Shown here piece by piece: positions 34,153-42,710 of a DNA stretch of 47,978 bases; positions within the stretch are counted from its first letter, which is position 1; every line of letters starts with the position of its first letter. This DNA comes from Acidobacteriaceae bacterium. Its GTDB lineage: Bacteria; Acidobacteriota; Terriglobia; Terriglobales; Acidobacteriaceae. Under the pieces are notes generated by a model that saw nothing but the letters and a program-made list of their open reading frames with translations, was not told the origin of the DNA and ran no database searches. Where the stretch lies: assembly GCA_025356095.1 (NCBI GenBank), contig JANXUR010000069.1:1-47978 (forward strand). The letters are read 5' to 3'. A program made the translations under genes and the position numbers.

Positions 34153-35396
34153 GTACCTTTCTCTCCGCCCCTACGGGCTTGCGCCCCATCCTCTCGCACG
34201 GTGGCGTACAGAGCAATCAACTGCTGCGCCTGATGTTGCACCAGAAAACTGCTCATCACCTTGGCACAGCCGGCTTGGCCGAGTTCGCGTCTGCGGTCCG
34301 GCTGCGCCAGCAATTCGGCCAGTGCAGCGGTCAAAGCGGCGTCGCCCGGATCCTCTACGGGCACCAGCATTCCGCTCACTCCGTCCTGCACAATTTCGCC
34401 GACGCCCTGCCCGGAACATGCAATCACCGGCTTCGCACAGGCCATGGCCTCCAAATACACGCAGCCCAGCGCCTCATAGCGACTGGGCAGGACGAACACC
34501 GCGCAGGCACGCATGTGCGCCGCGACTTCCGCCCGCGGCAGCGTCCCCAAGAATCGTACCGGACAGCCGACTTCCCCTGCCAACCGCTCCAGCGGTGCGC
34601 GTTCCGGCCCATCGCCAATCACCTTCAGCCGCAATCGAGGAAACCGCTTGCGCAGCTCCGCCACCGCACGTATCACGCGGTCGTGCCCCTTAATGGGAAT
34701 CAGATTGCCTACGGTCAACACCACAAGTTCGTCCGTGTGCTCGTCTTCGGGAAAGAACTGCAGTTGGTCGGCACCGTTATAAATCACCTCGGTGCGCACA
34801 GCGACGCCGTCCATGCCCGCGAGCACCTGCTCTTCCACGGCACGGCTGACGCACACCACTCGTGCCGCCTCGCTATAAACCCTCCGTGACAAGCCACAAC
34901 TCAGACGCCCAGCCCAGCCCGGTACCTGATGGTCAGCAAACGCGTCCAACCCGTGCACGGTCACCACAAACGGAATCCCCAGCTTTCGAGCCAAGGTGAC
35001 TGCAGCATGGCCGCACGGCAAAGCCGCATGGGCGTGAATTAGATCCGGCGAGTCCGCGCTCCAGCGTGATTCGAGGGCAGTGATCGCCAACGAAAGCCCC
35101 GGCCCGGCACTGGGCAATCCCCACCGCGTGGGTAGCGCGGGGTAACTGATCCACTGGCAGGGGAACTCGGGCGAAGATTGGCGGCGGCCCTTGCGGCGCG
35201 CCTCCGCCCACGATTGCGCGGCGACTACCTCCGACTTCACCGCACCGGCATCCATCGCCGCCAGCGGCTCAGAAACAAAGCAGCCCAGCGCGGGGTTATC
35301 CAGCGCAGGGTAAAACGGTGTCAGGGTAAGCACACGAAGCCCATCATGCACGTGATGCGCGCCAAGCCAGCGAAGCGCCCGGCCCGCTTCCGGCAT
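34149..35396 (-). CDS. GT4 glycosyltransferase
   Basis: 415 residues from ATG 35396, preferred because GAGG lies five bases upstream; a GTG at 35411 would overlap the preceding gene by 8 bases. GT-B fold: LRVLTLTPFYPALDNPALG with HAHAALPCGHAA in the first half, VLTVGNLIPIKGHDRVIRA and VIGDGPERAPLERLA in the second, and a full EX7E pair in RYEALGCVYLEAMACAKP. It resembles TuaC/WbdM-type transferases. Coupled by ATGA to the following GT4 gene. Confidence 0.9.
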   Translation of the reverse strand: MPEAGRALRWLGAHHVHDGLRVLTLTPFYPALDNPALGCFVSEPLAAMDAGAVKSEVVAAQSWAEARRKGRRQSSPEFPCQWISYPALPTRWGLPSAGPGLSLAITALESRWSADSPDLIHAHAALPCGHAAVTLARKLGIPFVVTVHGLDAFADHQVPGWAGRLSCGLSRRVYSEAARVVCVSRAVEEQVLAGMDGVAVRTEVIYNGADQLQFFPEDEHTDELVVLTVGNLIPIKGHDRVIRAVAELRKRFPRLRLKVIGDGPERAPLERLAGEVGCPVRFLGTLPRAEVAAHMRACAVFVLPSRYEALGCVYLEAMACAKPVIACSGQGVGEIVQDGVSGMLVPVEDPGDAALTAALAELLAQPDRRRELGQAGCAKVMSSFLVQHQAQQLIALYATVREDGAQARRGGEKGT

Positions 35397-35403
35397 GGGT
35401 GCC

Positions 35404-36480
35404 TCAGCCACGCGGCGCTTCTGCCACTACTTCGTCGAATACCTGCTCCCACTGGCGCGCCACGGAGTCCCACGAAAACTGCCGGGCGAATTCCGCCGTG
35501 GCCTCGCTCAGCGAACGCCGCAGATCGGGCTGATGAAACAATCGCGCTAACAGTTCGGGTATCTGCTGATGCGATTGGGCCAGTAGCGCCGTTTTGCCAT
35601 CCACCACATAGTCTGGCTGATAGTTGCCCATGGAGAGGCAGGGCATGCCGCACGCCGCTGCCTGTGCCACCACTTGCGGATTGCCTTCCGTCTCGCTGGG
35701 GAACAGGAATACGTCGGCCTGCCGCATCTCATTGCCAAGATCACCCGGTGACAGATGCCCTAGAAACTTCACATTGCGGCAATGCAACTCGGCCACCAGC
35801 GCGCGCAGCTTTGGCTCCTCGTCGCGCAACCCGCCGCCTGCAATGCGGAACTCCACCTGCGGCCATTGCCCTGCCTGACGCACAAACACGTCCACCCGCT
35901 TGTAGTCGCGGAACGACCCGGCATAAAGTACCCGCAGCTTGCCCGACTCCAGCGTCTGAAACACGCGGTTCTCCGCGGGATAGAACCAGCGCTCATCTAC
36001 GCCGTCGTAAATCGTGCCGTGGGGAGTGCGCCCAAAGCGCTGCTCAATCTCGCCAATCATGCGCTGATTGTTGCCAAACAGCCGGTGCGCCTGCAAGACG
36101 GCGCGTTTGCGCGTATAGGGCTGCGGTGTGGTCAGAATGCCGCCGGAAACAATGTAGGTCACAATGCGCGAGCGGCGGAATCCGCCACGCCGTTGTAGTT
36201 CCAGAAAGATGGTATCGAGCGGCCCCTCGCGCGGAAAAAAATATACATCTGGTGGGTTCTTTAGCAAGTACGCCAGCAAGATCGGCGTGTTGCCGTGCTT
36301 GTGATAAGGAATCAGGTTGGTATTGGGGCGCGCACCAACCCCAGCGTCCGGCTCGCCGACGCATACCAAAGAAACGTGAAATCTGTTTGGGTCGAAGCGC
36401 GGAACAATTGCCTTGACCGTCAGGTTTTGCGCATTCGTGTTGTCTGCGTCCGCAAACGACGGGGAAAAAATAGTTACCAT
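35404..36480 (-). CDS. GT4-like glycosyltransferase with altered EX7E pair
   Basis: 358 residues from ATG 36480. The N-terminus (VTIFSPSFADADNTNAQ, LTVKAIVPRFDPNRF) and the C-terminal half (LRVLYAGSFRDYKRVDVFV, NVKFLGHLSPGDLG, FLFPSETEGNPQVVAQAAACGMP) show a GT-B fold. In the EX7E position the first Glu is present (SETEG) but the second is Gln or Ala (GNPQVVAQAAA), so donor phosphate handling may differ from typical GT4 enzymes. It lies 27 bases downstream of the phosphatase-superfamily gene. Confidence 0.82.
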   Translation of the reverse strand: MVTIFSPSFADADNTNAQNLTVKAIVPRFDPNRFHVSLVCVGEPDAGVGARPNTNLIPYHKHGNTPILLAYLLKNPPDVYFFPREGPLDTIFLELQRRGGFRRSRIVTYIVSGGILTTPQPYTRKRAVLQAHRLFGNNQRMIGEIEQRFGRTPHGTIYDGVDERWFYPAENRVFQTLESGKLRVLYAGSFRDYKRVDVFVRQAGQWPQVEFRIAGGGLRDEEPKLRALVAELHCRNVKFLGHLSPGDLGNEMRQADVFLFPSETEGNPQVVAQAAACGMPCLSMGNYQPDYVVDGKTALLAQSHQQIPELLARLFHQPDLRRSLSEATAEFARQFSWDSVARQWEQVFDEVVAEAPRG

Positions 36481-36507
36481 CAGCGACTCTGGACCTCGCC
36501 TAATAGA

Positions 36508-38013
36508 TTACCGGAAGGCGACAGCACCCTCCAGCCGCAGATCGCGTAAACGGGCGCGCAACCGGGCCACTGGGTCACGTTCCGCTTGCGACTTCTTGAC
36601 GTGATCCAGCACCGCTTGCATCAATCTGCGGCGCACCTCGGGCACCTCTCCCGGCGGTAAGGGTGCCGTTTCGCCCGGATCGGCGGCCAAGTCAAATAGC
36701 TGCTCGCTGCCTCCGCCCAAATTCCATGTCAGTTTGTAACGGCCATGATGGATGGCAAGCAGCCGGCTGCCGTTCCGACGGCAACTATAGAAGGGATTGG
36801 TGCTCCCGGCAACGCACTCGGTGACTGTGGGCGGCTCGGTTGCGTCTCCCACTTGCGCCGCCAGCAGTTCGTTCCACCGGCTGCTTCCGGCCATTCCTCC
36901 CGGTGCTACCCCTACGGCTTCCAGTAAGGTTGCAGGTAGGTCAGTTTGGCTGAATGGCACATCTGCGAACCTTCGCCCACCCGTGCCCGGCACCCTCACC
37001 AGTAACGGCACTCGAATCAGCGACTCCGGCAGCGCGTCCGGCCGGTGATAGCGGCGGCCTTGCTCCAGCAGTTCTTCGCCGTGGTCGGCGGTCACCGCAA
37101 CAGCCGTATCGTCGTCCAATCCGAATTGCTGCAACATATCCAATAGTCGCCCGATCTGCCGGTCCGCCCAATAGACGCCCGCGTCGTAGAGCGCGGTCAC
37201 ATCATCACGATAGGCGGCAAGCTGGCTCGCGCTCAAATCCCCACGATTCCACACCGAGTTCAGTTTCCTAGCCCGACGCACATCAATATCGGGCCGGCCG
37301 ATGGCCGCCAGTGCCTCCAGCGGCGGGTAGTACGGATGGTGAGGATCCATTAGGTGCAGCCACAGAAAAAATGGTGCCCCGCCGCGCCCCGCCAACCACG
37401 GCCCCACTCGATTCACCATCGCATCCGCCGAGGGATAGCGGCGCAGATCATCCACGGTGACATCTTGTTTCCCGGCCTGCCACTGGCCGTAGCGAAAATA
37501 GGCGTCGTTATAAACCCGGCCCAGACCAATCGTCTTTGCGACGCCGCGCAGCGCACCATTCAGCTTTCCTACCAGACTTCCTGAGCCGCTTTCGGTTTCC
37601 GGTGTCTCATCCTGTCCGCATTTCGCAGGGCTGCCCCCGAGAAAATCCTCGAATTCGTCGAATCCCTGCTCATAGCCGAAGCGCGGACTCAGGTAGGCAT
37701 TGCCAGCAACAAACGCGGCAGTGGCATAGCCCGCGTCGCGCAGACACCAAGCCAGCGTCGCCTCTCCGGGGGCCATCCCGAGCACGTCACGGCCCATGGC
37801 CAGCGGGTGGCGTCCGCCCAAAATGGCAGGAAATGAATAGTAAGTAGGCGCACCGGCAACAACCGCGCAGGGGAATACGCAACTCTCGGACGCAAAACGA
37901 CTCAGTACCGGCGTGAACACGCCAGCATCCGCCGCCTCGCCAGTCACGTCATGTGTCCTGTCGAGGCGGAGGCAATCCACGGTAATCAAAATCAGCGAAC
38001 GTTGAGGATGCAT
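36508..38013 (-). CDS. Alkaline-phosphatase-superfamily (sulfatase-fold) enzyme without formylglycine motif
   Basis: 501 residues. Fold signs: ILITVDCLRLDR with metal ligand Asp13, the nucleophile region APTYYSFPAILGGRHP (55-70), and VTADHGEELLEQG with metal ligands Asp310 and His311. Classical sulfatases have C/S-x-P-S-R at the nucleophile; counting back from the Gly-Arg pair, the position here is Thr57 (T-Y-Y-S-F), with no Pro or Arg. A Thr nucleophile is known in phosphoethanolamine and phosphoglycerol transferases of this superfamily. There is no signal peptide or transmembrane helix, so it should be cytoplasmic. A role in modifying the polymer, or hydrolysing a phospho-ester, is an inference from the neighbours. 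It starts four bases after the deacetylase-like gene. Confidence 0.8.
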   Translation of the reverse strand: MHPQRSLILITVDCLRLDRTHDVTGEAADAGVFTPVLSRFASESCVFPCAVVAGAPTYYSFPAILGGRHPLAMGRDVLGMAPGEATLAWCLRDAGYATAAFVAGNAYLSPRFGYEQGFDEFEDFLGGSPAKCGQDETPETESGSGSLVGKLNGALRGVAKTIGLGRVYNDAYFRYGQWQAGKQDVTVDDLRRYPSADAMVNRVGPWLAGRGGAPFFLWLHLMDPHHPYYPPLEALAAIGRPDIDVRRARKLNSVWNRGDLSASQLAAYRDDVTALYDAGVYWADRQIGRLLDMLQQFGLDDDTAVAVTADHGEELLEQGRRYHRPDALPESLIRVPLLVRVPGTGGRRFADVPFSQTDLPATLLEAVGVAPGGMAGSSRWNELLAAQVGDATEPPTVTECVAGSTNPFYSCRRNGSRLLAIHHGRYKLTWNLGGGSEQLFDLAADPGETAPLPPGEVPEVRRRLMQAVLDHVKKSQAERDPVARLRARLRDLRLEGAVAFR

Positions 38014-38017
38014 TCCA

Positions 38018-39241
38018 TCAGGCGGACTCCTGCAACTCGAGTCCCGCCTTGAAAGAATAACCGGGAGCGTGCACCTTGCGCACCTTCACCCTCACCGCTC
38101 CATGCTTGGTGTGGACAATGCCGCGGCTCACCAACTCATACATCGAATCGTCATTCAGGTAGAGAAGCCGCGGATACTTTCTTTCCATCGCCGCTAGAAA
38201 CTGGCTGAGGTGAGTCAGCGTGTAGTCGCGATAGTTGCTCAGTTTGGATTGGAAGTTGATCGAGTGCAGGGACACGACCGCCGGGAATCCCGCTTCCAGC
38301 AGCCGCATTGCCTTGTGCACGGAATCCTGCAAGGTAACGTCGGGTGCCGTCGCTGGCTCAATGTGGACGTTACGGCTTAGCCGCAGCACACCCTGCGCAT
38401 CCATGTGCGGTGCCACAATGGAGCCGGGCCCGGTTTGCACCACTCGCACCCCCTCCTTACGCCAACTGCGCACGGTGGCGGCATTGGCCCGGTAGCCGGG
38501 GGCACACGCGCTCACCGGGGCCGCCCCAAACAACTTCACCATCTGCTCCATACCTCGCCGAATCGCAGCTCCCTGCTCCACCTCAGGCAAAAATTCCCCC
38601 CACGCCGACGCGGTGCGGTCCCAGTACTCATAGCCAATCCATGGCATGCGGGAATGGATGTAGGGAGTCTCGGCGCACAACAGAGTCCGCAACAGTTCCC
38701 CTTCTCTGCTCTCTTCCATCAACCGGTTTTCCAGTGCCGAGGCGCAAAAATGCGTTGCCCCGTGGAACCCTGCAACAAACAAGCCGCTCGCCACACCCTC
38801 GCGGTACGCCTTCAGCAACCCGGGACGCCGCCACTTTCCCGGCCACCCTTCCGATAGCGGCTTGTAGTGCAATCGCCGGTAACTTCCCGCCGCCATGCTT
38901 TTGTAGTCCAGATTCGAAGTAACGAAGTTCATCTGCAAACTAGGAGCTTGCCCTGCGGAATCTTTGTGGCGGGCAAGCATTTCCGCCAAGGCCGTCACAT
39001 CGGCTGCGGTCTCTAGCGAGTGCAGGTCATAGGGACGCGCACCTATGTCAAGCCCTTCTGCACGCAACTCGCGCAAGCCTGCGTTATCTCGCACTCCGGC
39101 ACGACCCCAGTCATCGCTTTGCAGCATCACAATCGGTCGGTCAAAAAAGAACGCATCTACGGGCTGGCGATTGCGCCAACTCCAACGCAAGCGCGAAATT
39201 GCAGGCGAGCTTTGCAGGGCTGGAAAGCTGAGCACTGACAC
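38018..39241 (-). CDS. Polysaccharide deacetylase-like (NodB-fold) protein
   Basis: 407 residues from GTG 39241, which has GGAGG seven bases upstream. Motifs fit a divergent NodB/CE4 fold: MLQSDDWGR (Asp43, Asp44), the metal-type motif GFHGATHF, ACAPGYRAN, and VVSLHSINF at the C-terminal side. The usual spacing of CE4 motifs is stretched and no signal peptide is present, so the exact reaction is uncertain; removal of an N- or O-acetyl group from a glycan, or another NodB-fold hydrolase activity, is possible. It forms a tight operon with the phosphatase-superfamily gene and the GT4 genes. Confidence 0.65.
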   Translation of the reverse strand: MSVLSFPALQSSPAISRLRWSWRNRQPVDAFFFDRPIVMLQSDDWGRAGVRDNAGLRELRAEGLDIGARPYDLHSLETAADVTALAEMLARHKDSAGQAPSLQMNFVTSNLDYKSMAAGSYRRLHYKPLSEGWPGKWRRPGLLKAYREGVASGLFVAGFHGATHFCASALENRLMEESREGELLRTLLCAETPYIHSRMPWIGYEYWDRTASAWGEFLPEVEQGAAIRRGMEQMVKLFGAAPVSACAPGYRANAATVRSWRKEGVRVVQTGPGSIVAPHMDAQGVLRLSRNVHIEPATAPDVTLQDSVHKAMRLLEAGFPAVVSLHSINFQSKLSNYRDYTLTHLSQFLAAMERKYPRLLYLNDDSMYELVSRGIVHTKHGAVRVKVRKVHAPGYSFKAGLELQESA

Positions 39242-39379
39242 AGGACTACCTCCGTCTTCTGCTTAGAAATAGCACGGCCAGATAGCGCTTCAGCAGAAAT
39301 TTTCGAATTGTTTGTCATGGTGTGCAGGAACGGGAGAGTTTGTAGTTCCATTGCGGAACCAATCGCACCGGAAATGGAC

Positions 39380-39407
39380 ATTTTAACGGCCAGCAACCAC
39401 AGAACAA
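39380..39407 (-). promoter_or_regulatory. Candidate internal promoter before the deacetylase-like gene
   Basis: On the minus strand TTGTTC (39407-39402) is followed after 16 bases by TAAAAT (39385-39380), 139 bases upstream of the GTG at 39241. It lies in the longest gap of the operon's right half (39242-39422). Confidence 0.4.
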
Positions 39408-39422
39408 GAATCCGTAGCAGGG

Positions 39423-39665
39423 TTACAAATAGCCCAAATCCCGCAAACGGGCGGCGATCATCTTTTCATCCTCGCGGTCGGCTTTGCCACTTTCGTCGCG
39501 CGCCATTTCGTCCAGAATCAGCGTCAGCAGGGGCACCAGCCCGCCAAATGCAGGTGCTACCTGCGCTTCCACCCTGGCGCAGAGATCTTCGGGCAACAAC
39601 ACGGCGCGGGTAGTTAGAGTCGCCAGTTTCGCCTTGCCGTCCGCAATATCCACTCTGTCTGGCAT
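39423..39665 (-). CDS. Small acidic protein, unknown function
   Basis: 80 residues from ATG 39665, which has GGGGAGA about nine bases upstream; a GTG at 39692 would add nine. The sequence is acidic and has no transmembrane helix. A beta-like start (AKLATLTTRAVLLPEDLC) is followed by a hydrophobic segment (VPLLTLILDEM), then a charged helix ending ARLRDLGYL. That final LGYL resembles the RL-x-x-LGYL ends seen in many sulfatase-family proteins, which is notable because a sulfatase-fold gene lies downstream. It starts 33 bases after the stop of the flippase gene. No family was recognised. Confidence 0.5.
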   Translation of the reverse strand: MPDRVDIADGKAKLATLTTRAVLLPEDLCARVEAQVAPAFGGLVPLLTLILDEMARDESGKADREDEKMIAARLRDLGYL

Positions 39666-39698
39666 CGTCGGTCCGTCTCCCCAGGAAATCACTCACAC

Positions 39699-41321
39699 TT
39701 ACTTCGTCCAAGCAGGTAATGCGCCGCGCAATTTTCGCGTCACAGCATCGGCCACAATCCGGTCGTCATCATCTAACCCAAGCAGGAGTGCACCCGCTAG
39801 AAAGACAGCATACCCTGCCGCCAGCGCAATACCAATGCCCACCCACCCCGGCAGCGCAGCCAAGGGGGTGCGCAGCCCCCAAATCGTGGCCCCCGATGCC
39901 AGCAGAGTTGGCAGCAGCCGCAAATAGTCACGGTTGTACGGCCACAGCTTTAGCCACCGCCACACACTGTAGAGCATCATCAAATTCATCAAGGCGGCGG
40001 CAGTCGCCCACGCAATCGCGGCACCCATCATGCCGAGTCTGGGAACCAGCAGCAGGTTCATGCTCACAGTCAGCACCGCGACAATGCCCTCAATCTGCAA
40101 AATCCTCTTCTGGTGGCCAGACATGGTAAGCAACGAGCCGACCGAACCCGCAGCCACATTCACCAACTGGCCAAGCGTCCCAATCATGAGCACACCACTA
40201 CCCACCACGAATGCGCTGCCAAAGATGCCTAGCAGCGGCACCGCGTACAGTAGCAGAACCAGCGAAAACGGGAAGGTAAATCCGATCACCCACTTGGTAA
40301 CGGTCTGGTAGATTCGCCCCAACAAAGCCTGCTCGCCGCGCGCATGCAAATCCGCAATCATCGGGGCAAATATCTGATTCACCGACTGCAAAGGCACTGG
40401 GACAAAGGCCACCATGGTCGCCGCCAATGCGTAAATGCCAATCGCACGCGGTTCCAGGAACGAACCCAAAATCACCTTATCCGCCTGGCTCAGGATGAAC
40501 TCCAGTACCGTGATCGCGAATACTGCGCGACAGAACTTGACCACACCCGGCCCCAACGGCGGTGCTGGACCGGTCTGCCGGCGAACCTCGCCCGGCAACA
40601 GCCGCCACACAAAAACCGACAGCAGCACCAAAGCCACCGCGTTGCCGATAATCTGCGCCCACAAATAGCCGCCCAACCCCCAGCCCATCTCGATCATGGC
40701 TGCGGCCAGAAGAATCATGATGGGGTTGGCGACAATCTGGGTGACGAAGGTGCGTTTGGCGGCATCCTGAAAACCTGCCAGCACCTGCCCCAGCCATGTC
40801 ACCAAAGCCCCGGTGACCATGATGGCGGCAAAAAAAGCCATAAACCCGGCCAGCGTGGGGGCATCGTAAAGACCTTGCGCCACCCATCGCCGCGCCAGCA
40901 TCATGGCAGCCGAGCAGACGGCGAGCATCACGGCGATCACAACCAGCGAGCGCCACAGAAATCCCCGGAGAGCGCCATACTGACGGGTTCCGACATACGC
41001 TGCCACAAAGCGCGCGGCGGCCTGCGGCAGTCCCGCGACTCCAAGAATGCTGAGTACGCCCACCACCGTCATACCCAGCGCATATACGCCCAGTGGTGAC
41101 GGCCCCAAGCGGCGGGCCAAATAAATTTTGAATAGGTAGTTTGATACCGTGTAGAAAACCGTCCCACCAAAGACAATTGCCGACTGGCTAGAGACCCGTC
41201 CCATCTGTCGCCGGAAGTGGTCTTCCGGCGCGCCCTCGCCTGAGGACATCACAACCGTGGTGTCACCTATGCCGCTTTTCGGCTCGGGTTGCACCGAAGG
41301 ATTGGTCTCGTCGGCAGTCAA
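39699..41321 (-). CDS. wzx: Wzx-type oligosaccharide flippase
   Basis: 540 residues from TTG 41321; a later start at ATG 41249 is possible. About 14 hydrophobic helices are arranged as in the MATE/PST flippase family: VFGGTVFYTVSNYLFKIYLARRLGPSPLG at the N-terminus (helix 1), LGQVLAGFQDAAKRTFVTQI, LSQADKVILGSFLEPRAIGIYALA in helix 7-8, and NLLLVPRLGMMGAAIAWATA near helix 11. It would flip undecaprenyl-PP-linked repeat units to the periplasmic face. It starts three bases after the stop of the Wzy-like gene. Confidence 0.92.
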   Translation of the reverse strand: MTADETNPSVQPEPKSGIGDTTVVMSSGEGAPEDHFRRQMGRVSSQSAIVFGGTVFYTVSNYLFKIYLARRLGPSPLGVYALGMTVVGVLSILGVAGLPQAAARFVAAYVGTRQYGALRGFLWRSLVVIAVMLAVCSAAMMLARRWVAQGLYDAPTLAGFMAFFAAIMVTGALVTWLGQVLAGFQDAAKRTFVTQIVANPIMILLAAAMIEMGWGLGGYLWAQIIGNAVALVLLSVFVWRLLPGEVRRQTGPAPPLGPGVVKFCRAVFAITVLEFILSQADKVILGSFLEPRAIGIYALAATMVAFVPVPLQSVNQIFAPMIADLHARGEQALLGRIYQTVTKWVIGFTFPFSLVLLLYAVPLLGIFGSAFVVGSGVLMIGTLGQLVNVAAGSVGSLLTMSGHQKRILQIEGIVAVLTVSMNLLLVPRLGMMGAAIAWATAAALMNLMMLYSVWRWLKLWPYNRDYLRLLPTLLASGATIWGLRTPLAALPGWVGIGIALAAGYAVFLAGALLLGLDDDDRIVADAVTRKLRGALPAWTK

Positions 41322-41324
41322 GGC

Positions 41325-42710
41325 TTAGTCAGCTTGCGGGGTGGGCTCGGAACGATGCCGCCGCCGGCCACCACCCGGCTTCTGCAGGGTGTCGTCACCC
41401 CATCCGGGATGCGTACCCAAAATGCAGAGCGCGTAAAAAATCGCGGCGTTGGCTGGAACGTGCAGGTTGAAATCCACCAAACTGTGCACCAGCAAACCGG
41501 TGACGCCTACCAAACAAACCGTGCGTAAGGCCGCCGTGCCTGAAGACTTCCAGCCACCCAGAGCGGGTAGGGTCTGGCGATAAAACAGAAACAAGAACCA
41601 CACTGCCAGCGCAACCCCAATGGTGCCGCACTCGACCGCCAGTTGCAGCACATCGTTGTGCGCGGCATTCACGAAATTGTCGGTCGAAAAGCTTCGATAC
41701 TGGGGATTCACCACCGGAAACGTACCCAAGCCAAAGCCTTCGATCGGTTTTTCCAGAAACATGCGCACACAATCCCGGTTGATGTCCATGCGCATCGCGA
41801 TGCCCAAATCGCCTTGCGCCTCTCCCGGCACTCCGGTCAGGCGATGCAGCAAAGCTTGCCCGCCCAGCAGACCCACTAACAGCACGAAGCCCACCAGGCC
41901 GCCCAAACCGTAGTACCGGTAAGGCGATTTTTTTGCCGAACGCCAGACCAGGATGCCAAGTATCAATGCTTCGACGGTGAACGCGACCATGCCGCCGCGC
42001 GAACCGGAAAGGAAGATGGTGGTTGCCATCACCAATCCTGCGCCACCTAATATCCAGCGTTGCACTTGGGTTACGTGGCGGCTGAAGGCCAACAGAATCG
42101 GAATCGGTACCAGCAGTTCCATGAGCCCGGCATAGTGGTTGTGGTTCACGTAAGGCCCGTAAATCCACCCACCTTGACTTGGGGTTCGTAACCAGTAGAG
42201 CCGACCGTTTGGCGCCAAACCTTGCAGCAACGCAAAACTGGCGAGCGCACCACCATATACCACCAGAACACCGGTCACCTTGCTCAGGCTACTGCGATCC
42301 AGCGACTGGGTCAGCAAAAAACATAGCAAGCCGTAGCAGACCAGCAGCATCAGTTCCTGACTGGTGGCATGGCGGTAAGCCGTCAGGCCGAGCGCCCACT
42401 GCACCAGCCCGAACGCGAAAAAGGCGAGCATGGGGGCGAACAGCGGATTCCACGCTACCGCAGGTGCGTCGTCGCGACCCTGATCCTTCAACCAAATGAA
42501 GAAGAGCAAGCAGGAGCCCGCCTGCAGCACGAAGATGGCCCAAGGCTCCACCGCGCCAAACGCCAGCGGCGCGGCGAGCAGCAGGCCGAGCGTTCCCCAC
42601 AGCAGTTGACGGCTTGTCGTCTTGCGGGCCGATGCCGCTGCTGCCGGACGCTGCTCTGTGCTTTCCAGCGGCGCAGTGAAGGGCGAAGTGAACGGCGAAG
42701 TAAAGCTCAT
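41325..42710 (-). CDS. O-antigen ligase/polymerase family membrane protein (Wzy-like, copy 1)
   Basis: 461 residues from ATG 42710, overlapping the TPR gene stop as ATGA. It has about 11-12 transmembrane helices and a periplasmic loop with the family motifs GPYVNHNHYAGLMEL (about 185-200), FLSGSRGGMVAF, FGLGTFPVVNPQY and AHNDVLQLAVECG. The NHNHYAG/AHNDVLQL pair is typical of the EPS polymerase branch found beside Wzc and Wzx in acidobacteria and proteobacteria. The N-terminal 20 residues contain repeated SPFT/APFT units. The cluster order (Wzc, TPR, Wzy, Wzx) supports a polymerase role here. Confidence 0.87.
   Translation of the reverse strand: MSFTSPFTSPFTAPLESTEQRPAAAASARKTTSRQLLWGTLGLLLAAPLAFGAVEPWAIFVLQAGSCLLFFIWLKDQGRDDAPAVAWNPLFAPMLAFFAFGLVQWALGLTAYRHATSQELMLLVCYGLLCFLLTQSLDRSSLSKVTGVLVVYGGALASFALLQGLAPNGRLYWLRTPSQGGWIYGPYVNHNHYAGLMELLVPIPILLAFSRHVTQVQRWILGGAGLVMATTIFLSGSRGGMVAFTVEALILGILVWRSAKKSPYRYYGLGGLVGFVLLVGLLGGQALLHRLTGVPGEAQGDLGIAMRMDINRDCVRMFLEKPIEGFGLGTFPVVNPQYRSFSTDNFVNAAHNDVLQLAVECGTIGVALAVWFLFLFYRQTLPALGGWKSSGTAALRTVCLVGVTGLLVHSLVDFNLHVPANAAIFYALCILGTHPGWGDDTLQKPGGGRRRHRSEPTPQAD

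Noticed and set aside
35178-36416. Long plus-strand open frame (412 codons) opposite two GT4 genes
   Set aside because: It mirrors clear glycosyltransferase frames on the minus strand. Its product is Arg/Ala/Pro-rich with no family pattern, as expected from antisense of GC-rich codons.
36508-38013. Classical formylglycine sulfatase
   Set aside because: The C/S-x-P-S-R nucleophile motif is absent and Thr occupies the position. Only the superfamily fold is supported.
40344-41099. Plus-strand open frame (251 codons) inside wzx
   Set aside because: Antisense to a flippase with unambiguous membrane-helix pattern. The His/Gln-rich composition is an artefact of the opposite strand.
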